Below are positions 24,101 to 35,905 of a stretch of 64,000 nucleotides of DNA, one piece after another. Source of the stretch: Diplolepis rosae (lineage: Eukaryota > Arthropoda > Insecta > Hymenoptera > Diplolepididae); contig JAPYXD010000746.1 of assembly GCA_030998225.1 (NCBI GenBank), positions 1,798,001 through 1,862,000 of the forward strand. Reading direction: 5' to 3'. A program made the translations under genes and the position numbers. The notes below the pieces were generated by a model. It was given only the letters and a program-made list of their open reading frames with translations. It was not told the DNA's origin and ran no database searches. Within the stretch, counting starts at the first letter, position 1. Each line of letters begins with the position of its first letter.

Positions 24101-25585
24101 ATTTTATGCACCTGGACTACTATATTATTTTCAAAATGACAGGATCTCTAATATATGAACGAGGTATCTTAATTTTCAGTTCTCAGCTTAAATTCCCTGA
24201 GGAAGATGTATTTTAAGCACCTGGACTACTAGATATAATTTTCAAAATGACGGCATCTCTATTATATTAACGAGGTATCTTAAATTTCACTCCTCAGGTT
24301 AAGTTCCCCGAGGAAGATGTTTTTTAAGCACCTGGACTACTAGATATAATTTTCAAAATGACGGGATCTCTAAAATATGAAGAACGTATCTGAATTTTCA
24401 GTTCTCAGCTTAAATTCCCTGAGGAAGATGTATGTTAAACACCTGGACTACTTGAAATAATTCTCAAAAAGACAGGATCTCTAAAATATGAACTAGGTAT
24501 CTTAATTTTCAGTTCTCAGCTTAAATTCCATGAGGAAGATGTATTTTATGCACCTGGACTACTATATTATTTTCAAAATGACAGGATCTCTAATATATAA
24601 ACGAGGTATCTGAATTTTCAGTTCTCAGCTTGAATTCCCTGAGGAAGATGTATTTTAAGCACCTGGACTACTATATATAATTTTCAAAATGACAGGATCT
24701 CTAATATATAAACGAGGTATCTTAAATTTCACTTCTCAGCTTAGGTTCCCCGAGGAAGATGTTTCTTAAGCACCTGGACTACTAGATATAATTTTCAAAA
24801 TGACGGCATGTCTATTATATTAACGAGGTATCTTAAATTTCACTCCTCAGGTTAAGTTCCCCGAGGAAGGTGTTTTTTAAGCACCTGGACTACTAGATAT
24901 AATTTTCAAAATAACGGGATCTCTAAAATATGAAGAACGTATCTTAATTTTCAGTTCTCAGCTTAAATTCCCTGAGGAAGATGTATTTTAAGCACCTGGA
25001 CTACTATATATAATTTTCAAAATGACAGGATTTCTAATATATAAACGAGGTATTTGAATATTCAGTTCTCAGCTTAAGTTCCCCGAGGAAGATGTTTTTT
25101 AAGCACCTGGACTACTAGATATAATTTTAAAAATGACGGGATCTCCAAAATATGAACACGGTATCTGGATTTTCAGTTCTCAGCTTAAATTCCCTTAGGA
25201 AGATGTATTTTAAGCACCTGGACTACTAGATATAATTTTCAAAATGAAGGCATCTCTAATATATAATCGAGGTATCTTAAATTTCACGTCTCAGGTTAAG
25301 TTCCCCGAGGAAGATGTTTTTTAAGCACCTGGACTACTATATAATTTTCAAAATGACGGGATCTCTAAAATATGAACTAGGTATCTTAATTTTCAGTTCT
25401 CAGCTTAAATTCCCTGAGGAAGATGTATTTTAAGCACCTGGACTACTATATATAATTTTCAAAATGACGGGATCTCTAATATATAAACGAGGTATCTTAA
25501 ATTTCACTTCTCAGCTTAGGTTCCCCGAGGAAGATGTTTTTTAAGCACCTGGACTACTATATTATTTTCAAAATGACAGGATCTC
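19595..25585 (+). repeat. ~6-kb duplicated segment, copy 2
   Basis: This is the second copy of the segment at about 9.12-15.11 kb. From 19.6 to about 22.3 kb the two copies are nearly identical by eye. From about 22.3 to 24.44 kb copy 2 carries many single-base differences, nearly all changing a rare base to the array consensus base (see findings). After 24.44 kb rare markers return, for example CTTGAAATAA at 24451, TTGAATTCC near 24,630 and GCATGTC at 24806. Confidence 0.88.
19830..21100 (+). repeat. Four-copy module, copy 4
   Basis: AAGAAGTT lies at 19902. This copy has TTTCAAAATGGTGGGATC and GAACAAGGTATCTG where copies 2 and 3 have ATGATGGGATC and GAACAATG. It is both the second member of the 2,754-bp duplication and the second member of the 10,475-bp duplication. 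The four copies are therefore related by at least two nested events. Confidence 0.88.
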
Positions 25586-25599
25586 TAAAATATGAACTA

Positions 25600-28500
25600 G
25601 GTATCTTAATTTTCAGTTCTCAGCTTAAATTCCATGAGGAAGATGTATTTTATGCACCTGGACTACTATATTATTTTCAAAATGACAGGATCTCTAATAT
25701 ATAAACGAGGTATCTTAATTTTCAGTTCTCAGCTTAAATTCCCTGAGGAAGATGTATTTTAAGCACCTGGACTACTATATATAATTTTCAAAATGACGGG
25801 ATCTCTAATATATAAACGAGGTATCTTAAATTTCACTTCTCAGCTTAGGTTCCCCGAGGAAGATGTTTTTTAAGCACCTGGACTACTAGATATAATTTTC
25901 AAACTGACGTGATCTCTAAAATATGAACTAGGTATCTGAATTTTCAGTTCTCAGCTTAAATTCCCTGAGGAAGATGTATTTTAAGCACCTGGACTACTAT
26001 ATAATTTTCAAAATGACGGGATCTCTAATATATGAACTAGGTATCTTAATTTTCAGTTCTCAGCTTAAATTCCCCGAGGAAGATGTTTTTTAAGCACCTG
26101 GACTACTAGATATAATTTTCAAAATGACGGCATCTCTATTATATTAACGAGGTATCTTAAATTTCACTCCTCAGGTTAAGTTCCCCGAGGAAGATGTTTT
26201 TTAAGCACCTGGACTACTAGATATAATTTTCAAAATAACGTGATCTCTAAAATATGAAGAACGTATCTGAATTTTCAGTTCTCAGCTTAAATTCCCTGAG
26301 GAAGATTTATGTTAAACACCTGGACTACTTATATTATTTTCAAAATGACAGGATCTCTAAAATATGAACTAGGTATCTTAATTTTCAGTTCTCAGCTTAA
26401 ATTCCCTGAGGAAGATGTATTTTAAGCACCTGGACTACTAGATATAATTTTCAAAATGACGGGATCTCCAAAATATGAACACGGTATCTGAATTTTCAGT
26501 TCTCAGTTTAAATTCCCTTAGGAAGATGTATTTTAAGCACCTGGACTACTAGATATAATTTTCAAAATGACGGCATCTCTAATATATAAACGAGGTATCT
26601 TAAATTTCACTTCTCAGCTTAAGTTCCCCGAGGAAGATGTTTTTTAAGCACCTGGACTACTAGATATAATTTTCAAAATGACGGGATCTCTAAAATATGA
26701 ACTAGGTATCTTAATTTTCAGTTCTCAGCTTAAATTCCCTGAGGAAGATGTATTTTAAGCACCTGGACTACTAGATATAATTTTCAAAATGACGGGATTT
26801 CTAATATATAAACGAGGTATCTTAAATTTCACTTCTCAGCTTAAGTTCCCCGAGGAAGATGTTTTTTAAGCACCTGGACTACTAGATATAATTTTCAAAA
26901 TGACAGGATCTCTAAAATATGAACTAGGTATCTGAATATTCAGTTCTCAGCTTAAGTTCCCTGAGGAAGATGTATTTTATGCACCTGGACTACTATATTA
27001 TTTTCAAAATGACAGGATCTCTAAAATATGAACTAGGTATCTTAATTTTCAGTTCTCAGCTTAAATTCCCTGAGGAAGATGTATTTTAAGCACCTGGACT
27101 ACTATATATAATTTTCAAAATGACAGGATTTCTAATATATAAACGAGGTATCTTATATTTCACTTCTCAGCTTAAGTTCCCCGAGGAAGATGTTTTTTAA
27201 GCACCTGGACTACTAGATATAATTTTCAAAATGACGGGATCTCCAAAATATGAACACGGTATCTGGATTTTCAGTTCTCAGCTTAAATTCCCTTAGGAAG
27301 ATGTATTTTAAGCACCTGGACTACTAGATATAATTTTCAAAATGACGGCATCTCTAATATATAATCGAGGTATCTTAAATTTCACGTCTCAGGTTAAGTT
27401 CCCCGAGGAAGATGTTTTTTAAGCACCTGGACTGCTATATAATTTTCAAAATGACGGGATCTCTAAAATATGAACTAGGTATCTTAATTTTCAGTTCTCA
27501 GCTTAAATTCCCTGAGGAAGATGTATTTTAAGCACCTGGACTACTATATATAATTTTCAAAATGACGGGATCTCTAATATATAAACGAGGTATCTTAAAT
27601 TTCACTTCTCAGCTTAGGTTCCCCGAGGAAGATGTTTTTTAAGCACCTGGACTACTATATATAATTTTCAAAATGACGGGATCTCTAATATATAAACGAG
27701 GTATCTTAAATTTCACTTCTCAGATTAGGTTCCCCGAGGAAGATGTTTCTTAAGCACCTGGACTACTAGATATAATTTTCAAAATGACGGCATCTCTATT
27801 ATATTAACGAGGTATCTTAAATTTCACTCCTCAGGTTAAGTTCCCCGAGGAAGATGTTTTTTAAGCACCTGGACTACTAGATATAATTTTCAAAATAACG
27901 GGATCTCTAAAATATGAAGAACGTATCTGAATTTTCAGTTCTCAGCTTAAATTCCCTGAGGAAGATTTATTTTAAACACCTGGACTACTTGAAATAATTC
28001 TCAAAATGACAGGATCTCTAAAATATGATATAGGAATCTTAATTTTCAGTTCTCAGCTTAAATTCCATGAGGAAGATGTATTTTATGCACCTGGACTACT
28101 ATATTATTTTCAAAATGACAGGATCTCTAATATATAAACGAGGTATCTGAATTTTCAGTTCTCAGCTTGAATTCCCTGAGGAAGATGTATTTTAAGCACC
28201 TGGACTACTATATATAATTTTCAAAATGACGGGATCTCTAATATATAAACGAGGTATCTTAAATTTCACTTCTCAGCTTAGGTTCCCCGAGGAAGATGTT
28301 TCTTAAGCACCTGGACTACTAGATATAATTTTCAAAATGACGGCATGTCTATTATATTAACGAGGTATCTTAAATTTCACTCCTCAGGTTAAGTTCCCCG
28401 AGGAAGATGTTTTTTAAGCACCTGGACTACTAGATATAATTTTCAAAATAACGTGATCTCTAAAATATGAAGAACGTATCTTAATTTTCAGTTCTCAGCT

Positions 28501-29090
28501 TAAATTCCCTGAGGAAGATGTATTTTAAGCACCTGGACTACTATATATAATTTTCAAAATGACAGGATCTCTAATATATAAACGAGGTATCTTATATTTC
28601 ACTTCTCAGCTTAAGTTCCCCGAGGAAGATGTTTTTTAAGCACCTGGACTACTAGATATAATTTTCAAAATGACGGGATCTCCAAAATATGAACACGGTA
28701 TCTGAATTTTCAGTTCTCAGTTTAAATTCCCTTAGGAAGATGTATTTTAAGCACCTGGACTACTAGATATAATTTTCAAAATGACGGGATTTCTAATATA
28801 TAAACGAGGTATCTTAAATTTCACTTCTCAGCTTAAGTTCCCCGAGGAAGATGTTTTTTAAGCACCTGAACTACTATATAATTTTCAAAATGACGGGATC
28901 TCTAAAATATGAACTAGGTATCTTAATTTTCAGTTCTCAGCTTAAATTCCCTGAGGAAGATGTATTTTAAGCACCTGGACTACTATATATAATTTTCAAA
29001 ATGACGGGATCTCTAATATATAAACGAGGTATCTTAAATTTCACTTCTCAGCTTAGGTTCCCCGAGGAAGATGTTTTTTAAGCACCTGGA
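25600..29090 (+). repeat. Mixed zone before the variant switch
   Basis: A, B, D, F and E monomers with many consensus-like copies. It contains a private CAAACTGACGTGATC near 25,901-25,914, an F-E pair near 26.12-26.3 kb whose E tail joins a plain TATTATTTTC instead of TTGAAATAA, and the 27.2-28.6 kb copy of the D-F-E block. Around 29.1 kb the first C' monomer (GGTATCTGATTATTC) appears, and from there the right-hand repertoire begins. Confidence 0.78.
27200..28600 (+). repeat. Third copy of the D-F-E block (offset 5,412)
   Basis: Markers match the block at about 21.8-23.2 kb at an offset of 5,412 bp (49 monomers): TCTGGATTTTC (21852, 27264), CTTGAAATAA (22576, 27988) and GCATGTC (22931, 28343). 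The same block at 11.35-12.75 kb is a further 10,475 bp upstream of the 21.8-kb copy. This copy differs by AAAATAACGGG instead of AACGTG and by a private TATGATATAGGAATC near 28,025. Confidence 0.85.
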
Positions 29091-31500
29091 CTACTAGATA
29101 TAATTTTCAAAATGATGGTATCTCTAAAACATGAACAAGGTATCTGATTATTCAGTTCTCAGCTTAAGTTCCCTGAGGAAGATGTATTTTATGCACCTGG
29201 ACTACTATATTATTTTCAAAATGACAGGATCTCTAAAATATGAACTAGGTATCTTAATTTTCAGTTCTCAGCTTAAATTCCCCGAGGAAGATGTATTTTA
29301 AGCACCTGGACTACTATATAATTTTCAAAATGACGGGATCTCTAAAATATGAACTAGGTATCTTAATTTTCAGTTCTTAGCTTACGTTCCCTGAGGAAAA
29401 TGTTTTTCAAGCACCTGGACTGCTAGATATAATTTTCAAAATGACGGGATCTCCAAAATATGAAAACGGTATCTGAATTTTCAGTTCTCAGTTTAAATTC
29501 CCTTAGGAAGATGTATTTTAAGCACCTGGACTACTAGATATAATTTTCAAAATGACGAAATCTCCAAAATATGAACACGGTATCTGAATTTTCAGTTCTC
29601 AGTTCAAATTCCCTTAGGAAGATGTATTTTAAGCACCTGGACTACTAGATATAATTTTCAAAATGACGGCATCTCTAATATATAATCGAGGTATCTTAAA
29701 TTTCACTTCTCAGCTTAGGTTCCCAGAGGAAGATGTTTTTTAAGCACCTGGACTACTAGATATAATTTTCAAAATGATGGGATCTCTAAAATATGAACTA
29801 GGTATCTTAATTTTTAGTTCTCAGCTTAAATTCCCTGAGGAAGATGTATTTTAAGCACCTGGACTACTATATATAATTTTCAAAATTACGGGATCTCTAA
29901 TATATAAACGAGGTATCTTAAATTTTACTTCTCAGCTTAGGTTCCCCGAGGAAGTTGTTTTTTAAGCACCTGGACTACTATATTATTTTCAAAATGACAG
30001 GATCTCTAAAATATGAACTAGGTATCTTATTTTTCAGTTCTCAGCTTAAATTCCCTGATGAAGATGTATTTTAAGCACCTGGACTACTATATATAATTTT
30101 CAAAATGACGGGATCTCTAATATATAAGCGAGGTATCTTATATTTCACTTCTCAGCTTAAGTTCCCCGAGGAAGATGTTTTTTTAGCACCTGGACTACTA
30201 TATTATTTTCAAAATGACAGGATCTCTAAAATATGAACTAGGTATCTTAATTTTCAGTTCTTAGCTTAAATTCCCTGAGGAAGATGTATTTTAAGCACCT
30301 GGACTACTATATAATTTTCAAAGTGACGGGATCTCCAAGATATGAACACGGTATCTGAATTTTCAGTTCTCAGTTTAAATTCCCTAAGGAAGATGTATTT
30401 TAAGCACCTGGACTACTAGACATAATTTTCAAAATAACGGGGTCTCTAAAATATGAAGAAGGTATGTGAATTTTCAGTTCTTAGCTTAAATTCCCTGAGG
30501 AAGATTTATTTTAAGCACCTGGACTACTATATTATTTTCAAAATGACAGGATCTCTAAGATATGAACTAGGTATCTTAATTTTCAGTTCTCAGCTTAAAT
30601 TCCCTGAGGAAGATGTATTTTAAGCACCTGGACTACTATATTATTTTAAAAATGACAGGATCTCTAAGATATGAACTAGGTATCTTAATTTTCAGTTCTC
30701 AGCTTAAATTCCCTGAGGAAGATGTATTTTAAGCACCTGGACTACTATATATGATTTTCAAAATGACGGGATCTCTAATATATAAACGAGGTATCTTAAA
30801 TTTCACTTCTCAGCTTAGGTTCCCAGAGGAAGATGTTTTTTAAGCACCTGGACTACTAGATATAATTTTCAAAATGATGGTATCTCTAAAACATGAACAA
30901 GGTATCTGATTATTCAGTTCTCAGCTTAAGTTCCCTGAGGAAGATGTATTTTATGCACCTGGACTACTATATTATTTTCAAAATGACAGGATCTCTAAAA
31001 TATGAACTAGGTATCTTAATTTTCAGTTCTCAGCTTAAATTCCCCGAGGAAGATGTTTTTTAAGCACCTGGACTATTATATAATTTTCAAAACGACGGGA
31101 TCTCTAAAATATGAACTAGGTATCTTAATTTTCAGTTCTTAGCTTACGTTCCCTGAGGAAAATGTTTTTCAAGCACCTGGACTGCTAGATATAATTTTCA
31201 AAATGACGGGATCTCTAATATATAAACGAGGTATCTTAAATTTCACTTCTCAGATTAGGTTCCCCGAGGAAGATGTTTTTTAAGCACCTGGACTACTAGA
31301 TATAATTTTCAAAATGACGGGATCTCTAATATATAAGCGAGGTATCTTATATTTCACTTCTCAGCTTAAGTTCCCCGAGGAAGATGTTTTTTTAGCACCT
31401 GGACTACTATATTATTTTCAAAATGACAGGATCTCTAAAATATGAACTAGGTATCTTAATTTTCAGTTCTCAGCTTAAATTCCCTGAGGAAGATGTATTT
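29090..31500 (+). repeat. Start of right-hand territory
   Basis: First appearance of C', H, the double D with GACGAAATCTCC, ATAAGCGAGG A monomers, GATGAAGATG and AAAGTGACGGG with CCAAGATATG. Order and variants resemble 37.7-39.9 kb at an offset near 8,593 bp: GACGAAATC at 29554 and 38148, and AAGTGACGGG at 30321 and 38913. The 2-bp drift between those two markers is explained by one monomer having the 111-bp instead of the 109-bp form near 29.76 kb. Confidence 0.8.
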
Positions 31501-34500
31501 TAAGCACCTGGACTACTATATATAATTTTCAAAATGACGGGATCTCTAATATATAAACGAGGTATCTTAAATTTCACTTCTCAGCTTAGGTTCCCCGAGG
31601 AAGATGTTTTTTAAGCACCTGGACTACTAGATATAATTTTCAAAATAACGGGATCTCTAAAATATGAAGAACGTATCTGAATTTTCAGTTCTCAGCTTAA
31701 ATTCCCTGAGGAAGATGTATTTTAAGCACCTGGACTACTAGATATAATTTTCAAAATGACGGCATCTCTAATATATAATTGAGGTATCTTAAATTTCACG
31801 TCTCAGATTAAGTTCCCCGAGGAATATGTTTTTTAAGCACCTGTACTACTATATAATTTTCAAAATGACGGGATCTCTAAAATATGAACTAGGTATCTTA
31901 ATTTTCAGTTCTCAGCTTAAATTCCCTGAGGAAGATGTATTTTAAGCACCTGGACTACTAGATATAATTTTCAAAATGACGGCATCTCTATTATATTAAC
32001 GAGGTATCTTAAATTTCACTCCTCATGTTATGTTCCCCGAGGAAGACGTTTTTTTAGCACCTGGACTACTATATTATTTTCAAAATGACAGGATCTCTAA
32101 GATATGAACTAGGTATCTTAATTTTTAGTTCTCAGCTTAAATTCCCTGAGGAAGATGGTTTTTAAGCAGCCTGGACTACTAGATATAATTTTCCAAATGA
32201 CGGGATTTCTGATATATAAACGAGGTATCTAAAATTTCACTTCTGAGCTTAAGTTCCCCGAGGAAGATGTTTTTTAAGCACCTGGACTACTAGATATAAT
32301 TTTCAAAATGATGGTATCTCTAAAACATGAACAAGGTATCTGATTATTCAGTTCTCAGCTTAAGTTCCCTGAGGAAGATGTATTTTATGCACCTGGACTA
32401 ATATATTATTTTCAAAATGACAGGATCTCTAAAATATGAACTAGGTATCTTAATTTTCAGTTCTCAGCTTAAATTCCCCGAGGAAGATGTTTTTTAAGCA
32501 CCTGGACTACTATATAATTTTCAAAACTACGGGATCTCTAAAATATTAACTATGTATCTTAATTTTCAGTTCTTTGCTTACGTTCCCTGAGGAAAATGTT
32601 TTTCAAGCACCTGGACTGCTAGATATAATTCTCAAAATGACGGGATCTCTAATATATAAACAAGGTATCTTAAATTTCACTTCTCAGCTTAAGTTCCCCG
32701 AGGAAGATGTTTTTTAAGCACCTGGACTACTAGATATAATTTTCAAAATGACGGGATCTCCAAAATATGAACACGGTATCTGAATTTTCAGTTCTCAGAT
32801 TAAATTCCCTAAGGAAGATGTATTTTAAGCACCTGGACTACTAGACATAATTTTCAATATAACGGGGTCTCTAAAATATGAAGAAGGTATGTGAATTTTC
32901 AGTTCTTAGCTTAAATTCCCTGAGGAAGATTTATTTTAAGCACCTGGACTACTATATTATTTTCAAAATGACAGGATCTCTAAGATATGAACTAGGTATC
33001 TTAATTTTTAGTTCTCAGCTTAAATTTCCTGAGGAAGATGTATTTTAAGCACCTGGACTACTATATTATTTTAAAAATGACAGGATCTCTAAGATATGAA
33101 CTAGGTATCTTAATTTTCAGTTCTCAGCTTAAATTCCCTGAGGAAGATGTATTTTAAGCACCTGGACTACTATATATGATTTTCAAAATGACGGGATCTC
33201 TAATATATAAACGAGGTATCTTAAATTTCACTTCTCAGCTTAGGTTCCCAGAGGAAGATGTTTTTTAAGCACCTGGACTACTAGATATAATTTTCAAAAT
33301 GATGGTATCTCTAAAACATGAACAAGGTATCTGATTATTCAGTTCTCAGCTTAAGTTCCCTGAGGAACATGTATTTTATGCACCTGGACTACTATATTAT
33401 TTTCAAAATGACAGGATCTCTAAAATATGAACTAGGTATCTTAATTTTCAGTTCTCAGCTTAAATTCCCCGAGGAAGATGTTTTTTAAGCACCTGGACTA
33501 CTACATAATTTTCAAAATGACAGGATCTCTAAAATATGAACTAGGTATCTTAATTTTCAGTTCTTAGCTTACGTTCCCTGAGGAAAATGTTTTTCAAGCA
33601 CCTGGACTGCTAGATATAATTTTCAAAATGACGGGATCTCCAAAATATGAACACGGTATCTGAATTTTCAGTTCTCAGTTTAAATTCCCTTAGGAAGATG
33701 TATTTTAAGCACCTGGACTACTAGATATAATTTTCAAAATGACGGAATCTCCAAAATATGAACACGGTATCTGAATTTTCAGTTCTCAGTTTAAATTCCC
33801 TTAGGAAGATGTATTTTAAGCACCTGGTCTACTAGATATAATTTTCAAAATGACGGCATCTCTAATATATAATCGAGGTATCTTAAATTTCACGTCTCAG
33901 GTTAAGTTCCCCGAGGAAGATGTTTTTTAAGCACCTGTACTACTATATAATTTTCAAAATGACGGGATCTCTAAAATATGAACTAGGTATCTTAATTTTT
34001 AGTTCTCAGCTTAAATTCCCTGAGGAAGATGTATTTTAAGCACCTGGACTACTATATATAATTTTCAAAATTACGGGATCTCTAATATATAAACGAGGTA
34101 TCTTAAATTTTACTTCTCAGCTTAGGTTCCCCGAGGAAGTTGTTTTTTAAGCACCTGGACTAATATATTATTTTCAAAATGACAGGATCTCTAAAATATG
34201 AACTAGGTATCTTATTTTTCAGTTCTCAGCTTAAATTCCCTGATGAAGATGTATTTTAAGCACCTGGACTACTATATATAATTTTCAAAATGACGGGATC
34301 TCTAATATATAAGCGAGGTATCTTATATTTCACTTCTCAGCTTAAGTTCCCCGAGGAAGATGTTTTTTTAGCACCTGAGATCCTAAATATTATTTTCAAA
34401 ATGACAGGATCTCTAAAATATGAACTAGGTATCTTAATTTTCAGTTCTTAGCTTAAATTCCCTGAGGAAGATGTATTTTAAGCACCTGGACTACTATATA

Positions 34501-35905
34501 ATTTTCAAAGTGACGGGATCTCCAAGATATGAACACGGTATCTGAATTTTCAGTTCTCAGTTTAAATTCCCTTAGAAAGATGTATTTTAAGCACCTGGAC
34601 TACTAGACATAATTTTCAATATAACGGGGTCTCTAAAATATGAAGAAGGTATGTGAATTTTCAGTTCTTAGCTTAAATTCCCTGAGGAAGATTTATTTTA
34701 AGCACCTGGACTACTATATTATTTTCAAAATGACAGGATCTCTAAGATATGAACTAGGTATCTTAATTTTCAGTTCTCAGCTTAAATTCCCTGAGGAAGA
34801 TGTATTTTAAGCACCTGGACTACTATATTATTTTAAAAATGACAGGATCTCTAAGATATGAACTAGGTATCTTAATTTTCAGTTCTCAGCTTAAATTCCC
34901 TGAGGAAGATGTATTTTAAGCACCTGGACTACTATATATGATTTTCAAAATGACGGGATCTCTAATATATAAACGAGGTATCTTAAATTTCACTTCTCAG
35001 CTTAGGTTCCCAGAGGAAGATGTTTTTTAAGCACCTGGACTACTAGATATAATTTTCAAAATGATGGTATCTCTAAAACATGAACAAGGTATCTGATTAT
35101 TCAGTTCTCAGCTTAAGTTCCCTGAGGAAGATGTATTTTATGCACCTGGACTACTATATTATTTTCAAAATGACAGGATCTCTAAAATATGAACTAGGTA
35201 TCCTAATTTGCAGTTCTCAGCTTAAATTCCCCGAGGAAGATGTTTTTTAAGCACCTGGACTAATATATAATTTTCAAAACGACGGGATCTCTAAAATATG
35301 AACTAGGTATCTCAATTTTCAGTTCTTAGCTTACGTTCCCTGAGGAAAATGTTTTTCAAGCACCTGGACTGCTAGATATAATTTTCAAAATGACGGGATC
35401 TCTAATATATAAACAAGGTATCATAAATTTCACTTCCCAGCTTAAGTTCCCCGTGGACGATGTTTTTTAAGCACCTGGACCACTAGATATAATTTTCAAA
35501 ATGACGGGATCTCCAAAAAATGAAAACGGTATCTGAATTTTCAGTTCTCAGTTTAAATTCCCTTAGGAAGATGTATTTTAAGCACCTGGACTACTAGATA
35601 TAATTTTCAAAATAACGGGGTCTCTAAAATATGAAGAAGGTATGTGAATTTTCAGTTCTTAGCTTAAATTCCCTGAGGAAGATTTATTTTAAGCACCTGG
35701 ACTACTATATTATTTTCAAAATGACAGGATCTCTAAGATATGAACTAGGTATCTTAATTTTCAGTTCTCAGCTTAAATTCCCTGAGGAAGATGTATTTTA
35801 AGCACCTGGACTACTATATTATTTTCAAAATGACAGGATCTCTAAGATATGAACTAGGTATCTTAATTTTCAGTTCTCAGCTTAAATTCCCTGAGGAAGA
35901 TGTAT
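31500..35905 (+). repeat. 4.4-kb higher-order unit, copy 1 (~40 monomers)
   Basis: Rare markers recur about 4,405-4,407 bp downstream: ATGAAGAACG (31666, 36073), the GATTTCTGATATATAAACG monomer (32211, 36618), the TTACGTTCC tail (CGTTCCC at 32581, 36988), GACATAATTTTCAATATAAC (32844, 37251; and 34606, 39011) and the GGGGTCTC monomer (35596, 40003). This copy has private changes: CAGCCTGG near 32,167, AATATTAACTATG near 32,545, and a disrupted monomer near 34,377-34,390. Confidence 0.88.
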
